Positions 37,501 to 44,478 of a stretch of DNA of 64,000 bases are shown piece after piece (position 1 is the first letter of the stretch; each line of letters opens with the position of its first letter). The notes beneath the pieces are model-generated. The model was not told the origin of the DNA. It saw only the letters and a list, made by a program, of their open reading frames with translations, and did no database searches. This DNA comes from Haemonchus contortus (taxonomy: Eukaryota > Nematoda > Chromadorea > Rhabditida > Trichostrongylidae), in NCBI GenBank assembly GCA_000469685.2, contig LS997567.1, positions 25,888,119 through 25,952,118 of the forward strand, read 5' to 3'. The position numbers were made by a program, and so were the translations under genes.

Positions 37501-38937
37501 AGAGAATTGGATGCAGATGCAGATTTGAAATCGGCATCAAAAAATACGTCTAGCAGTGTAGGTCTCATTTCGAATGGCCACTTCGACTTGGGCTCCTTCC
37601 CTTGTTAGCTGCAATGAGCATTTTTGAGTGATTATGAGCTCTTGTGACTCTTCACATACTCCGTTTTCGGCGTTTTTAAAGTCAAATACCTGATACTCCG
37701 AAAACCAACTTTAGTCTCAGCAAGCAGTTTGTCAAAGCAAGCCTAGCCCTAGTAGACTCACGAAGTGATTAATGTACATATTCATCTTCATCGTTGAATT
37801 TCAGAACTCATGGAAATGATATCGATGTCGAACGAGGACGATCAATTGATTCGTCCTACGTTCCCCTCATCTCAAGGCAGTGAGAGTTACAATTTACAGG
37901 TAAAGTTCATCGTTTCACAAACATCTATCCCAACTGATTCCGCCTCATTATTTCACAAGCCTATTCTAAGATGATACAAAGCGTTAACGCGGTGGCTAAG
38001 GGTTTAATGGCTTGATAATCAGTTCTTGTCTCTTGAAATCAAACAGCAGTGTGGCTACTTCAGTTGCTTGCAGTCCCAACGGTTTACCTGCTTCCAAGAA
38101 ATCAAACAAGATTCTAGCCTTCACTCAATACATGTAAGCATAGTTACACGCTTCACAAGAATTAAAACTGGAACGAAAACTTCTGCTTCGAACTTGGAGC
38201 TTAGCTAACCTGAAATAAAATCATTTAACTCCCTTGTGAACGAGCATAAGGCTGAGATTGATACAGTTTCAGTGCCGTTCACAAGCCCAAGGGTAGATTT
38301 ATGGATCGACTCCAGCCCACACGTGCCCACTCTTTTCCTATTACATTCGCGAGCCTTCCATTCTTTTTAAGTAGGTCAGTTTTTCCCAAACTCGTTTTAG
38401 AGGGCAAAGACAATAATTTGTACAGCGCTCGACCAACAACACGAGTTCCTGTGTAGGCCAAACATACAAAAGTCACTGCCATTTTAAAGAGATTTGCTTT
38501 GCGTGATATGACTCAGAAAGCAGTGATCAGCACAGATGTAAATAAACCATGCGATGATGTCATGTTTGCGATCCTATCCTTCATGCAGAGTTATTTCCAT
38601 GACCAGAATTCAGCTGCTTTCGTGCCTTGAGGCGTGTTGGCTCGAGCTTCCTGAAATGCGACCAAACATCAAGAAGGTCAAGACGATGATAAACGCTAAT
38701 TTACGCTCAACGTAAGGCCGTTTGATTACATGATGGGCTTTTATTCTCAGATATCTTTTATTCTTCTTTCTCTATTTTACTGTTTAAGTTTAGTGGGAAA
38801 GGTTCACTTGTTGACCAGATGATGAAAATGATGGAAGACTACACGAGCAATCTCGAAAACATGGTTCGCGACCGTACAGCACTTCTTGAGGAAGCTCAAA
38901 AGCAAGCGGATCGATTGTTGAACAGCATGCTACCCAA
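13334..38937 (+). CDS. Receptor-type guanylyl cyclase (gcy family), partial gene of 16 exons
   Basis: Joined exons give about 752 continuous residues with matching intron phases. Domain order is: extracellular ligand-binding domain of the ANF-receptor type (residues 1 to ~340), one transmembrane helix (~345-370), juxtamembrane strand with [11 protein letters not shown] (~380), kinase-homology domain (~415-700), and dimerisation linker ending LLNSMLPK (~752). Receptor guanylyl cyclases sit in the plasma membrane and make cGMP; in nematodes many act in sensory neurons. The kinase domain keeps AIKRF but has HGLLCLQN in place of HRDLKxxN and TNFA in place of DFG, so it is a pseudokinase as is usual in the family. 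The 5' exons and the whole cyclase catalytic domain are not visible. One donor (after 25403) is TT. It may be a live gene with huge introns or an early pseudogene. No orthologue can be named. Confidence 0.9.
14054..14228 (+). CDS. gcy exon b: ligand-binding domain
   Basis: The acceptor is GTTACTAG and the donor is GTAACT. The frame continues from exon a in phase 0: [20 protein letters not shown], then [17 protein letters not shown]. It ends one base into a codon. Confidence 0.88.
14785..14900 (+). CDS. gcy exon c: ligand-binding domain
   Basis: The acceptor is CTATTGCAG and the donor is GTGAGT. It restores the phase left by exon b and reads [17 protein letters not shown], then [13 protein letters not shown]. 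The EYVYIIPWL box is typical of nematode receptor cyclases. It is shorter than the usual minimum for open-frame detection, so it is easy to miss. Confidence 0.88.
16414..17500 (+). repeat. Copy of composite GC-rich repeat, 5' part
   Basis: It starts ATAAAGCGCTTCGTC followed by a degenerate GTCTGTC-rich tract. It then shares the conserved GATCTGCCTG and GGTCAG-GTGGGATGGG leader with the element at 53248. Three or four diverged ~124-bp units follow, each with a GGACCTAGA or GATCTGAAGCG box, a GTGGGTG box and a CCGCCCACA-GGGGC dyad. The second satellite and the 3' end seen at 53248-55640 are absent. Confidence 0.82.
17650..18840 (-). pseudogene. mariner transposase relic
   Basis: Read right to left on the minus strand in several frames, the pieces follow mariner transposase order. 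There is an N-terminal HTH region with [12 protein letters not shown] and [19 protein letters not shown], then [16 protein letters not shown]. The first catalytic region is [14 protein letters not shown], and the tail is [20 protein letters not shown]. Stops and frameshifts break it up. The usual TGDEKWI reads TRYEEWI, so the first catalytic aspartate is lost. It lies directly against the outer edge of the palindrome at 18857. Confidence 0.88.
18857..21372. repeat. Second giant palindrome: ~1.0-kb arms, ~0.45-kb loop
   Basis: The left arm (about 18857-19862) is reverse-complemented in the right arm (about 20318-21372). The outer edge is ACAATACCCACCCTAATTA. The inner edge is near CTCACTTTGCA. 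Matching pieces include ACTAGGTGAGTTCACAC, the GGCGAGCGTCGCCGC tract and a CTCGAGTGGCCGAGG box. The arms differ by scattered substitutions, so the event is not recent. No transposase is encoded. The open frames in both arms mirror each other. Confidence 0.92.
20480..20545 (+). repeat. tRNA-like A-box motif in palindrome arm
   Basis: GGTGGCCGAGTGGCGGAG resembles the 5' half of a Leu or Ser tRNA. About 40 bases later GTGAATTCGAAGTG is a weak B-box likeness. The mirrored copy lies near 19670-19710. There is no complete cloverleaf. Confidence 0.35.
23282..23443 (+). CDS. gcy exon d: ligand-binding domain
   Basis: The acceptor is GATATTCAG and the donor is GTAGGT. It encodes [15 protein letters not shown], then [20 protein letters not shown] and [10 protein letters not shown], exactly 54 codons in phase 0. 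The ITAHGYD block matches receptor guanylyl cyclases. Confidence 0.93.
23755..23902 (+). CDS. gcy exon e: ligand-binding domain
   Basis: The acceptor is GATTTCAG and the donor is GTTTGT. It reads [20 protein letters not shown], then [20 protein letters not shown] and TNRQFIG. The YDAL.LY.LAL..A pattern and the G-S-L box are family hallmarks. It ends in phase 1. Confidence 0.93.
24095..24255 (+). CDS. gcy exon f: end of ligand-binding domain
   Basis: The acceptor is TTTATCAG and the donor is GTGAGT. Phase 1 is restored. It encodes [20 protein letters not shown], then [11 protein letters not shown] and a cysteine-bearing segment [11 protein letters not shown]. Confidence 0.92.
24432..24610 (+). 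CDS. gcy exon g: transmembrane segment
   Basis: The acceptor is TATCTTCAG and the donor is GTGAGT. It reads [20 protein letters not shown], a cysteine pair in [14 protein letters not shown], then one strongly hydrophobic stretch, [20 protein letters not shown]. The order (W...G..P...P.CG, then a single helix) matches the membrane junction of receptor cyclases. It ends in phase 2. Confidence 0.93.
24667..24742 (+). CDS. gcy exon h: juxtamembrane strand
   Basis: The preceding intron is only 56 bp. The acceptor is CCTTCAG and the donor is GTACTT. It encodes [20 protein letters not shown], then ESNKS. The M-x-W-x-I motif is a conserved juxtamembrane feature of the family. Confidence 0.92.
25047..25229 (+). 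CDS. gcy exon i: N-lobe of kinase-homology domain
   Basis: The acceptor is TATTTCAG and the donor is GTATTT. It encodes a serine/glycine-rich lead ([13 protein letters not shown]) and then [11 protein letters not shown], where the lysine matches the VAIK lysine of kinases. It ends KSELKLLKE. The length is 61 codons in phase 0. Confidence 0.93.
25296..25403 (+). CDS. gcy exon j: kinase-homology domain, abnormal donor
   Basis: The acceptor is CGTTTTCAG. It reads [18 protein letters not shown], then [13 protein letters not shown]. The frame must break after GAG (25401-25403) to join exon k, but the next bases are TTATGC rather than GT. A GT one base earlier (25403) would shift the frame. The intron that follows is 5.8 kb and packed with Penelope-like and mariner sequence. 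Confidence 0.88.
25590..25870 (-). repeat. Penelope-like element terminal region, minus copy
   Basis: This stretch is the diverged reverse complement of about 30590-30850. Shared landmarks include GACGATTACGTCG, ACTCCTAGG with CAACGCTATTGG, and the CAGGCGACTGTCAGTAGCG box. It therefore marks one end of the head-to-head Penelope pair. Confidence 0.82.
25865..26220 (-). pseudogene. Penelope-like element GIY-YIG endonuclease end, minus copy
   Basis: Reading from 26220 down gives [17 protein letters not shown], a stop, [35 protein letters not shown] and [15 protein letters not shown]. The Y..C..CG..YVGE....L..R..EH pattern is the GIY-YIG nuclease found at the C terminus of Penelope-like retroelements, which nicks target DNA. 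A stop after GEAE breaks it. The upstream continuation is displaced to 27480 by the mariner at 26222. Confidence 0.85.
26222..27467 (+). mobile_element. mariner element inserted in the Penelope-like copy
   Basis: Terminal inverted repeats starting GGGTTGCCTTTTATATTTTG flank the element, with TA on both sides. The interior encodes a broken mariner transposase on the plus strand. N-terminal fragments include [24 protein letters not shown] sequence in one frame and [20 protein letters not shown] in another. The first catalytic region reads [11 protein letters not shown] where TGDESWI is expected, so the first aspartate is gone. Later pieces are [18 protein letters not shown] and [12 protein letters not shown], then [12 protein letters not shown] near the end. 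Frameshifts make it inactive. Its insertion splits the Penelope GIY-YIG region, so it arrived later. Confidence 0.93.
27480..28330 (-). pseudogene. Penelope-like element N-terminal part and pre-GIY linker, minus copy
   Basis: From 28330 down the minus strand reads [17 protein letters not shown], then [16 protein letters not shown], later a [20 protein letters not shown] region, and [20 protein letters not shown]. It then jumps directly to [14 protein letters not shown], which in this family follows the RT. The pattern suggests the reverse transcriptase core was deleted at about 27690-27730. It ends in a cysteine-bearing linker leading into the GIY-YIG region beyond the mariner. Confidence 0.72.
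28331..29350 (+). pseudogene. Penelope-like element reverse transcriptase, plus copy
   Basis: Plus-strand pieces follow the order of a Penelope-like [29 protein letters not shown] with a THKL box, then [19 protein letters not shown] and [20 protein letters not shown]. Next come [15 protein letters not shown] and [17 protein letters not shown]. The catalytic box YIDDCFIV lies at 29000-29023. Fragments such as [14 protein letters not shown] and [18 protein letters not shown] follow. The catalytic YIDD survives but several frameshifts break the frame. It runs head to head with the minus copy that starts at about 28330. Confidence 0.87.
29480..29890 (+). pseudogene. Duplicated GIY-YIG segment, plus Penelope-like copy
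   Basis: Two tandem versions of the same ~170-bp segment occur. The first (29488-29665) is degraded. The second (29672-29845) reads [20 protein letters not shown], then [20 protein letters not shown]. An IRTKEHLAS remnant just before the first marks the normal approach to the nuclease. The duplication is private to this copy; the minus copy has a single version. Confidence 0.83.
30168..30575. mobile_element. ~410-bp palindromic MITE-like element
   Basis: About 150-bp arms are mirrored: ATTAGGCACTATTTACC-type sequence with TGCCCCAC on the left, and GTGGGGCAGTAAAGGGTAAA with TAGTGCCAAATAA on the right. AACACGAATATTGCATCCA and its partner GATGCGATATTCGTG define the inner limits. It has no coding capacity. 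It lies inside the terminal part of the plus Penelope copy, whose sequence resumes at about 30590. Confidence 0.85.
30590..30850 (+). repeat. Penelope-like element terminal region, plus copy
   Basis: This is the inverted partner of 25590-25870, with CATTCGCTACTGACAGTCGC and GACGACGATTACGTCGG. It closes the Penelope insertion in the cyclase intron. Confidence 0.82.
31219..31290 (+). CDS. gcy exon k: kinase-homology domain
   Basis: The acceptor is ATTTTGCAG and the donor is GTGTGA. The 24 codons read [20 protein letters not shown], then DVVK. Joined to exon j this gives RGSLEDILFNDE, the standard receptor-cyclase sequence, which supports the break after GAG in exon j. Confidence 0.92.
31369..31567 (+). 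CDS. gcy exon l: pseudo-catalytic loop
   Basis: The acceptor is TTCTTTTAG and the donor is GTAAGT. It reads [20 protein letters not shown], then [20 protein letters not shown]. The catalytic loop lacks the HRD aspartate and the DFG motif is replaced by TNFA, so phosphotransfer is not expected. An acidic loop ([14 protein letters not shown]) follows. It ends in phase 1. Confidence 0.94.
31984..32142 (+). CDS. gcy exon m: C-lobe of kinase-homology domain
   Basis: The acceptor is TTTTTTTCAG and the donor is GTAAGT. It encodes [20 protein letters not shown], then [20 protein letters not shown]. The APE motif and the DIYSLG motif are clear. It restores phase 1 and ends in phase 1. Confidence 0.94.
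32648..33008. mobile_element. hAT-like MITE inside the LINE, 8-bp target duplication
   Basis: The LINE tail is interrupted between codons for KSKIR and WAGHAMR. The insert is flanked by GGCCCACC (32640-32647) and GGCCCGCC (33009-33016), an 8-bp duplication with one mismatch. Its ends are imperfect inverted repeats, GGGTAACGGAACTTTCCCC and the complement of GGGTCCGGAATCTTCTCCCC. The length of 361 bp, 8-bp duplication and terminal GGG suit a hAT-type MITE. No transposase is present. Confidence 0.78.
33464..34207 (-). pseudogene. LINE reverse transcriptase domain with in-frame duplication
   Basis: The open stretch of 247 codons is the RT core ([20 protein letters not shown] at its start, [11 protein letters not shown] near its end). 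The FADD box is SADD, keeping both catalytic aspartates. A 75-bp segment is duplicated in tandem and in frame (33688-33762 and 33763-33837), repeating [11 protein letters not shown] and EVIVNVKR. This adds 25 residues in the palm and is unlikely to be tolerated. Confidence 0.92.
36410..37615. repeat. Palindrome with ~340-bp arms in gcy intron
   Basis: The left arm (about 36410-36755) is mirrored by the right arm (about 37285-37615). Shared pieces include AAGGGAAGG with AAGTCGAAG, GAACGAAGTT with GGAGGTG, the GCCGGCAG with CAGCAGTGGCAGC box, and GGACCAAGGATCGGGT. The loop is about 530 bp. No coding potential is recognised. Confidence 0.88.
37805..37899 (+). CDS. gcy exon n: end of kinase-homology domain
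   Basis: The acceptor is AATTTCAG and the donor is GTAAAG. It restores phase 1 and reads [20 protein letters not shown], then [11 protein letters not shown]. It is a short exon below the usual detection limit. Confidence 0.9.
38614..38711 (+). CDS. gcy exon o: C-lobe end
   Basis: The acceptor is GAATTCAG and the donor is GTAAGG. It encodes [20 protein letters not shown], then [12 protein letters not shown]. The CW...P..RP pattern with its conserved arginine closes the kinase fold. It ends in phase 2. Confidence 0.93.
38794..38937 (+). CDS. gcy exon p: dimerisation linker
   Basis: The acceptor is AAGTTTAG and the donor is GTGAGA. It restores phase 2 and encodes [20 protein letters not shown], then [20 protein letters not shown] and SMLPK. 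This is the signalling helix between the kinase-homology and cyclase domains, with the conserved LL..MLP box. It ends in phase 2, so another exon (starting the cyclase domain) must follow, yet none is visible downstream. Confidence 0.95.
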
Positions 38938-39225
38938 GTGAGAAATGGCTAGTTATTACACCGATGTCGGTAACAAAATCTCATGAAGCTGCTTGAGATT
39001 CCTCACTCCAGTTAGGTTGAATAAATTATCTATGAATCGTGAATTATTTTTAGATTATTTTTCCTGTTTTCTTGTTCGTTATGCCAACTTACTATGTAGC
39101 ACCGCATTTTCTGAAGAAAAGCGGCACCTTTCCATACCTATAGTTGTATATAGTACAGCTATTAACTAATTCGGGATCAACCGATACCGCTTAACTCCTG
39201 ATAAAATTCTTCGTCCAATACTACG

Positions 39226-39480
39226 TATAGCGCTCTGATCTATGTGTAAGAGTGTGTGTCCGTGTGCAAGTTCAACCGGAAGCGGTCCGAGAACAGGTGG
39301 CACAATGAAACACTTATGTTGGATAGCAAGACCATACTTAGCCCACTAGAGGCGCCAAAATGTGAGCGTAAGGTGAAATTCAGAACTCTAATTTCTCAAG
39401 ACCTAGTTACTTCCAATTTGGCAGAACTAGAAGCGGCAGGATAGGAACACTGATAGGAAGGTTGATAGGAAGTAAGTCAA
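39226..39480 (+). repeat. Fragment of composite GC-rich repeat, forward
   Basis: It starts TATAGCGCTCTGATC and a GTGTGTGTCCGTGTG tract, then one diverged ~124-bp unit with CTCAAGACCTAG and GGCAGGATAGGAACACTGATA. It resembles the 5' end at 53248 and 57170. Confidence 0.7.
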
Positions 39481-39779
39481 GACCCTTGTCAATTCTAATA
39501 GCAACTTGTCAATGTATAATAGCAGCTCGAGCGACTTGACATTGTTGTCAGTCTCTCTGCCAGTTGCATACCGGTACATATGTTTCGCCACGCATGCTCT
39601 TAACAGAACGTAGCAGTAACAAATGCCATAGAGGAATAGGGGTTGATGGTGTGGGGTCGACGAGCATAACAGCCAATTAGAAGATGATTCGTCCATTCAT
39701 CATCAGGGTATACCATGACTGACCCCAACGATCATGGTAAAGCGACTCGAACAAAGGACGAAGGCACGAAAATTCCTCG

Positions 39780-40350
39780 AGCACGGATTAACTTTTTCCA
39801 TCCACGCCCCGCTTCCCATGAGCGGAGTCAAGTTCTGCCACATACCATAAGTGTTTCTATCCTGCTACTCCTACCGCATTTAATCTTTTCAGAACACAAG
39901 GAATTAGAGATGTGAACTTCCTGCTGAACACAACTTTTGCTCAAAACCCGCCTCCCCCCCCTTCCCTCCCCTACGCGGGCGTGGTCAGTTCCTACCATTA
40001 GTAATCTCATCCTACCACATGTTCTCCTACCAACTTTGAACTCTTCATGTCTTAAAAAACAGGAGTTATGAATTTTTGCATGAACATTAATTCCGCGCAA
40101 ACCCCGCCCTCTATAGTAGGCGTCCGGTCCTGCCACCCACCATAGGTGGCCATCTTCTGCCGCCGGTACACACACCATACACCACACACTACACACTACG
40201 CACTACTCAATACACAATACACTACACACTACATACTACACACTAAACTTTACACACTACACACCACACACTACACCTACACACTACACAGAACACACCA
40301 CGCATCGCACACCCCACCACGCACTACACAAACACACATACCTTCACGCG
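39780..40350 (-). repeat. Composite GC-rich repeat fragment, reverse, ending in CACTA-rich microsatellite
   Basis: The ~124-bp unit appears here as the reverse complement (CCACCCACCATAGGTGG, CTCCTACCAACTTTGAACTC, AACCCCGCCCTC). It ends in a degenerate ACACTAC microsatellite (about 40165-40345). With 39226-39480 it forms an inverted pair. The apparent ORFs here encode only low-complexity sequence. Confidence 0.8.
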
Positions 40351-40819
40351 CGAAAGAAACAATCCGTCGGGTTACTACGAATAATTAGCAGTATTGTAGT
40401 CTACCTTAGCGAGACAAGACGAGTAAGCTAGTCACCGTCACAACAAAGCACGAAGCCATCTATCGACCCCCAAATACCGCAATGAGCCATAACTACGACT
40501 ACATTGTGGCTAGAGTTTCTAGCATTTCGCATCAGAAGATGGTATCTTGGAACAAGTTTTAGACTATAAAAGTGTCTGTAATTGAGATTCATCACTGGAT
40601 AAGTGGAAAGTAGTTAAGCTGGGGATTGCGCCCTAGTTAGGGTCGATTATAAATTTTCACTTTCAGAAGCCCTCACTCTCTTGATTGCTTGAGAATCTTC
40701 GCTAGCACCTTGTCCACTATTGCCTTCCTTACTCGGCTCTCTTCTCTACGAACGACCCTCGGTTTCATTTTACATAGTTGTTGGCTGCTCCTGCCACATG
40801 AGTTACAATACTGCTGCTT

Positions 40820-41640
40820 ATTCGTGGTCAAACGACGGTCTGATCGACGAGTTATAGCGATGACACGGTTTGCGACGAATTGATCCGTCGCGAACCGTGT
40901 CATCGCTATAATTTTTACTGAAGTGCTCCGACCAAGTTGAAAGTAAGATTGTTCGAAAGTTCTAGTCGTGAGGAATTCATACATATGGGTAATTCCCGTT
41001 TTTCTTGAGTTTTTTGCCTTCTTTTTCACAAAAATCGAAAAATGAGTTCTCAGCACCTAGGGTGTCACTTGCGGATACGTCAGCATTGTAAAACCCCCAC
41101 TCCCATTCAAAACTCCGGCTTCAGCTCTTGAAATTTATAAATAGCACTATATCTGAGGAAAGCATAAAGTTCCGATTATTTTGATATCCCTCCTGACATA
41201 ATTTGTTTTTTTCAACTGAATGAGTAGTTTGACTAGCAGATTTCGAGACATTTCAACAACTTTCTTCAAGCCATCTATCGAATGGAATGCCTTTGGATAG
41301 CCCTGCTCATGGAGAATGCAGTCGTACGATAATTTTTCGATTTTCTTCAATATCGCAGCGTCATTTTCAGAAAAATGAAAGAGTGACTCTTGATGTTTCC
41401 GAGGTGTTGCCTGCGGATGAACATCATCATAAACTCTCTACTTCAATCTATAGATCCAATATTAAATTTCGAAAGCCACATTTGCCCCTATGTTCGGGGT
41501 CATGAAATCGTGTTCATTTTCATATCTTCCGTGGCAAAATGCAACTGTTTCAGCAAAAAACAGTCATTTAAATTTCGATTTTTAAAGCACCAGTTGAGCT
41601 GCGCACGATACCGTGCGCATTTCACGACCTTCGATAAATG
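40820..41640. repeat. Diverged third copy of the first palindrome's arm
   Basis: It shares with 8458-9829 the order of landmarks: a GTTTGCGACG short palindrome (here 40860-40915, reading GACACGGTTTGCGACG and its complement), TCAGCACCTAGGGTGTCACT, GCGTCATTTTCAG and GGTGTTGCCTGCGGA. It stands alone, with no inverted partner in the window, so the family also exists as single arms. Confidence 0.78.
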
Positions 41641-41999
41641 GACTCCCTGAGAGTCAACTCTGAGCGGATGTATTTTAGTAGCTCAGGAGTGGGGTCCAAC
41701 GATGATGGATTATTAATGACTTTTTTCTACATCAGTGCTTCACTCGATAGAGGCATCTTCCGATCTCACATTTTCAGAGTGAATATTCACATGATACGCT
41801 ACTCATCATAGCATCGGAAGCGAGTGAATCTAAAGAGATATTTTTCCGCTTCTACCTGTTGCTGCCACGAATAAGACAAACCTTCGAACGGCGAATGAAT
41901 TTGAAATAAGGCGCAGTTCCTCTCGTCAAACTTTTACTCTCATACCTATGCTCTATTGAAGTTGTAAGGGAAATCCAATTGCATTTCTACCGTTTTTTC

Positions 42000-44170
42000 G
42001 CTTCTGTCAGAGCCGCCATTGGAATGGACATCACCTGAATGTTCGGGAGAAAAACATGCTAGGCAACTGGGGATAAGGAAGCGAAAGCCTCGCGAAATAA
42101 TGAGATCAATATTTAGAATGAAGATCAAACAGCCGACTTGTCCATTGATTTACTCACATTTTCTCTTGGCAGAGGATTTCCACGGAGGTGTTGAGGCGAC
42201 GGCGAGGATAGCAGCGAGTGAAAGACCTGAAATTAGACATTGTAGTTGGTCCAATCAGTAGACCTATCATTCAACGAACTGTATTATCGTGGAGGATCTC
42301 AGGGATGAAAAGGATAGGAGTGCTGGAAAACACCTAGGATGACGTATTACATTAGCTCCAATAGACTCCCTTAGCCATTGAATAACCTGCCTTAGAGGAT
42401 TTGTGGGAGCTGTAGAGGAGGCGGAGAATTAGGAGCTATTGATATAATCTGAGCTAAGAGTTCACAGTAAGTTCAATGAGCAGAGTTATCCATTGATTGA
42501 CTTACCGCAAAGAACTTTGAAGGTGTTGAGGTGACGAGGAGGATAGCAGCGAGTGAAAGACTAAAACTGGACACTGTAGTAGTTTCAATCAGTGGACTTA
42601 TTATTCAACAGGCTGTATTACCGTGAAGGATCTTAGGGAGTATTAGGGTAGGGGGATGGAAAGGATAGGAGTGCTGGAAAACACCTAAGATGACGCAGTA
42701 CAGTAGTTCCAATAGATTCCTTATCCGGTGAATGACTTACTACAAAGGATCTTCAAGAGCTGTAGAGGAAGCGGAGAATTGGGAGTTATTGATATAACCT
42801 GAATTCAGAATGATGTCCAATCAGCCGATTTGTTCATTGATTAACTCACCGCAGAGGAATTCCACGGAGGTGTTGAGGTGACGGGGAGGATAGCAGCGAG
42901 TGAAAGACCTAAAATTGGACATTGTGGTAGTTCCAATCAGTAGACTTAGTATTCAACGAACTGTATTATCGTGGAGGATTTTTAGCTGTCTCAGGGAAGA
43001 CGAAGGGGACGGAAGTGCTTGAAAGTACCTAAGATGAGGCATTACATTAGTTCCAATATGTAGGCTAATCCACTGTATAACTCACCACAAAGGATCTTCA
43101 GGAGCTGTAGAGGAACGGAGAATTGGGAGTTATTGATCTAACCTGAATTTAGGATGAAGTCCAATCAGCCGACTTCTCCATTGATTAACTCACCGCAGAG
43201 GATTTCCACGGAGGTGAATAGGACACGGAGCGGAGAGGAGGCGAAGAGGATAGCAGCGACAACGATCGCACCGTGTTCCAATCTGAAAAGATTGTTTAAC
43301 AAACTCCCTTACCGCGGAAGATTTCTTAATAGTTTGAAAGGAAGCGAATAGGATGGGAGTGACGGAGTTACCTGAAATGAGACCTTACTGTTACTCGATT
43401 CAGTAGACATATCCAGTGATGAACTGTTTTACCATTGAACATTTTCAGAAGGTTTAAGGTCTCGTAGAGTAAGCGGAGATGATAGGAGCGATTGTAGGAC
43501 TGAAGTGAGACATTACAGTAGTTCCAAACAGTATACTTACCTATTGATTAAGTCTCTCACCACCGAGGGCCTCTAAGGCGTTTTAGTTTTGGCAAAGGCG
43601 ATGAGAGCGACAAAGAGGACCTGAAATGAAGCCTTACAGTATTCCATTCAGTAGACTCATCCAACGGTGAATTTTTTTACGGTTGATGGTTTTGAAGATG
43701 GCAAAGAGGACAGAATCAATTGTAGTGACCTGGAAAAGATCTTGCTGTAATCGCAATCAGTAGGCTCACCAATGATAAACTCTCACCATAGCGGATTCAT
43801 AAAATGATGGTTTTGTAGTGAAGGTGGTGGGGAGGTGACGGATAAGGATACTCAAAAATTGAGTTCACAGTAGCTCTGAACAGTAGACTTATCATTTGAT
43901 GAACTCTTACTACAGAGTACTTTTGGAATTCAGAGTAGCCATAGAGAATAGGAGCGATTGAAAGAACCTGGAATCAGTAATTAGCAGTCATCCAAAACAG
44001 CATAACTTCAAACTAATGAACTTGTCGCAACGGATTTATGTAATAGTTATAGCTGCGGCGGACGCGATTGTAATAACAGAAGAGACCTGAATTGAAACCT
44101 TGCAGCAGATATATTCCCTACGTTGTTAGATTAGTGGACTTACCCAGTAGCATTAATGGAAAGCTGGTGG
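42000..44170 (-). repeat. Tandem ~115-bp array with splice-site-like signals in each unit
   Basis: About 19 units of roughly 105-125 bp lie head to tail. The left part (42170-43310) is a recent trimer repeat of about 345 bp, while units to the right are more diverged. Read on the minus strand, nearly every unit has an acceptor-like TTTCAG or ATCTTAG followed by GT, then 58-63 bp of C/T-rich sequence, then in most units a donor-like GGTGAGTT, GGTAAGTC or GGTAATAC. One clear example is 42845-42910, with the next acceptor 51 bp further on. The putative exons do not share a length divisible by three, and some donors are mutated, so coding is unproven. It could be a satellite whose unit arose from an exon-intron pair. 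Confidence 0.72.
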
Positions 44171-44478
44171 GGACAGTTGAAGCGAGAGTATGAATGTTGA
44201 GCTGAGATTTTCGAGCATGCCCAAATAGCCGATTCGTGGGCTCGCAAACTTTCTTGCTTCAGAGAACTGCGGAAGAAGAAAAGAAGCGAAAATTTAAATG
44301 CACATTAATCGTATTTGAAGCGAGGAAGTTTATCGAAATTGATCGATGTTTGTTTCTGGATGAATACCTGTGGAAATCCTAATTTACCACTCCGTCTCAC
44401 GGCCATATAGAATTTATCAGTTGGCTAAGATGAGGCAAAGGCTATGGAGGGTTTGGGGAGTTAAATCGATAATATTTT
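44170..44478. other. Spacer between array and Helitron, no gene
   Basis: This should hold the 3' end of the Helitron on the minus strand. I could not identify a convincing hairpin followed by a CTRR terminus. Confidence 0.45.

Larger units (their letters stand above)
32143..37804. other. 5.7-kb gcy intron with LINE and palindrome
   Basis: Exons m and n join in phase 1 across this intron. It contains an antisense RTE-type LINE (about 32390-36190), a hAT-like insert within that LINE, and a palindrome with ~340-bp arms (about 36410-37615). No host exon is seen inside. Confidence 0.8.

Noticed and set aside
40146..40388. Plus-strand frame rich in H and T
   Set aside because: It is the translation of the CACTA-like microsatellite.
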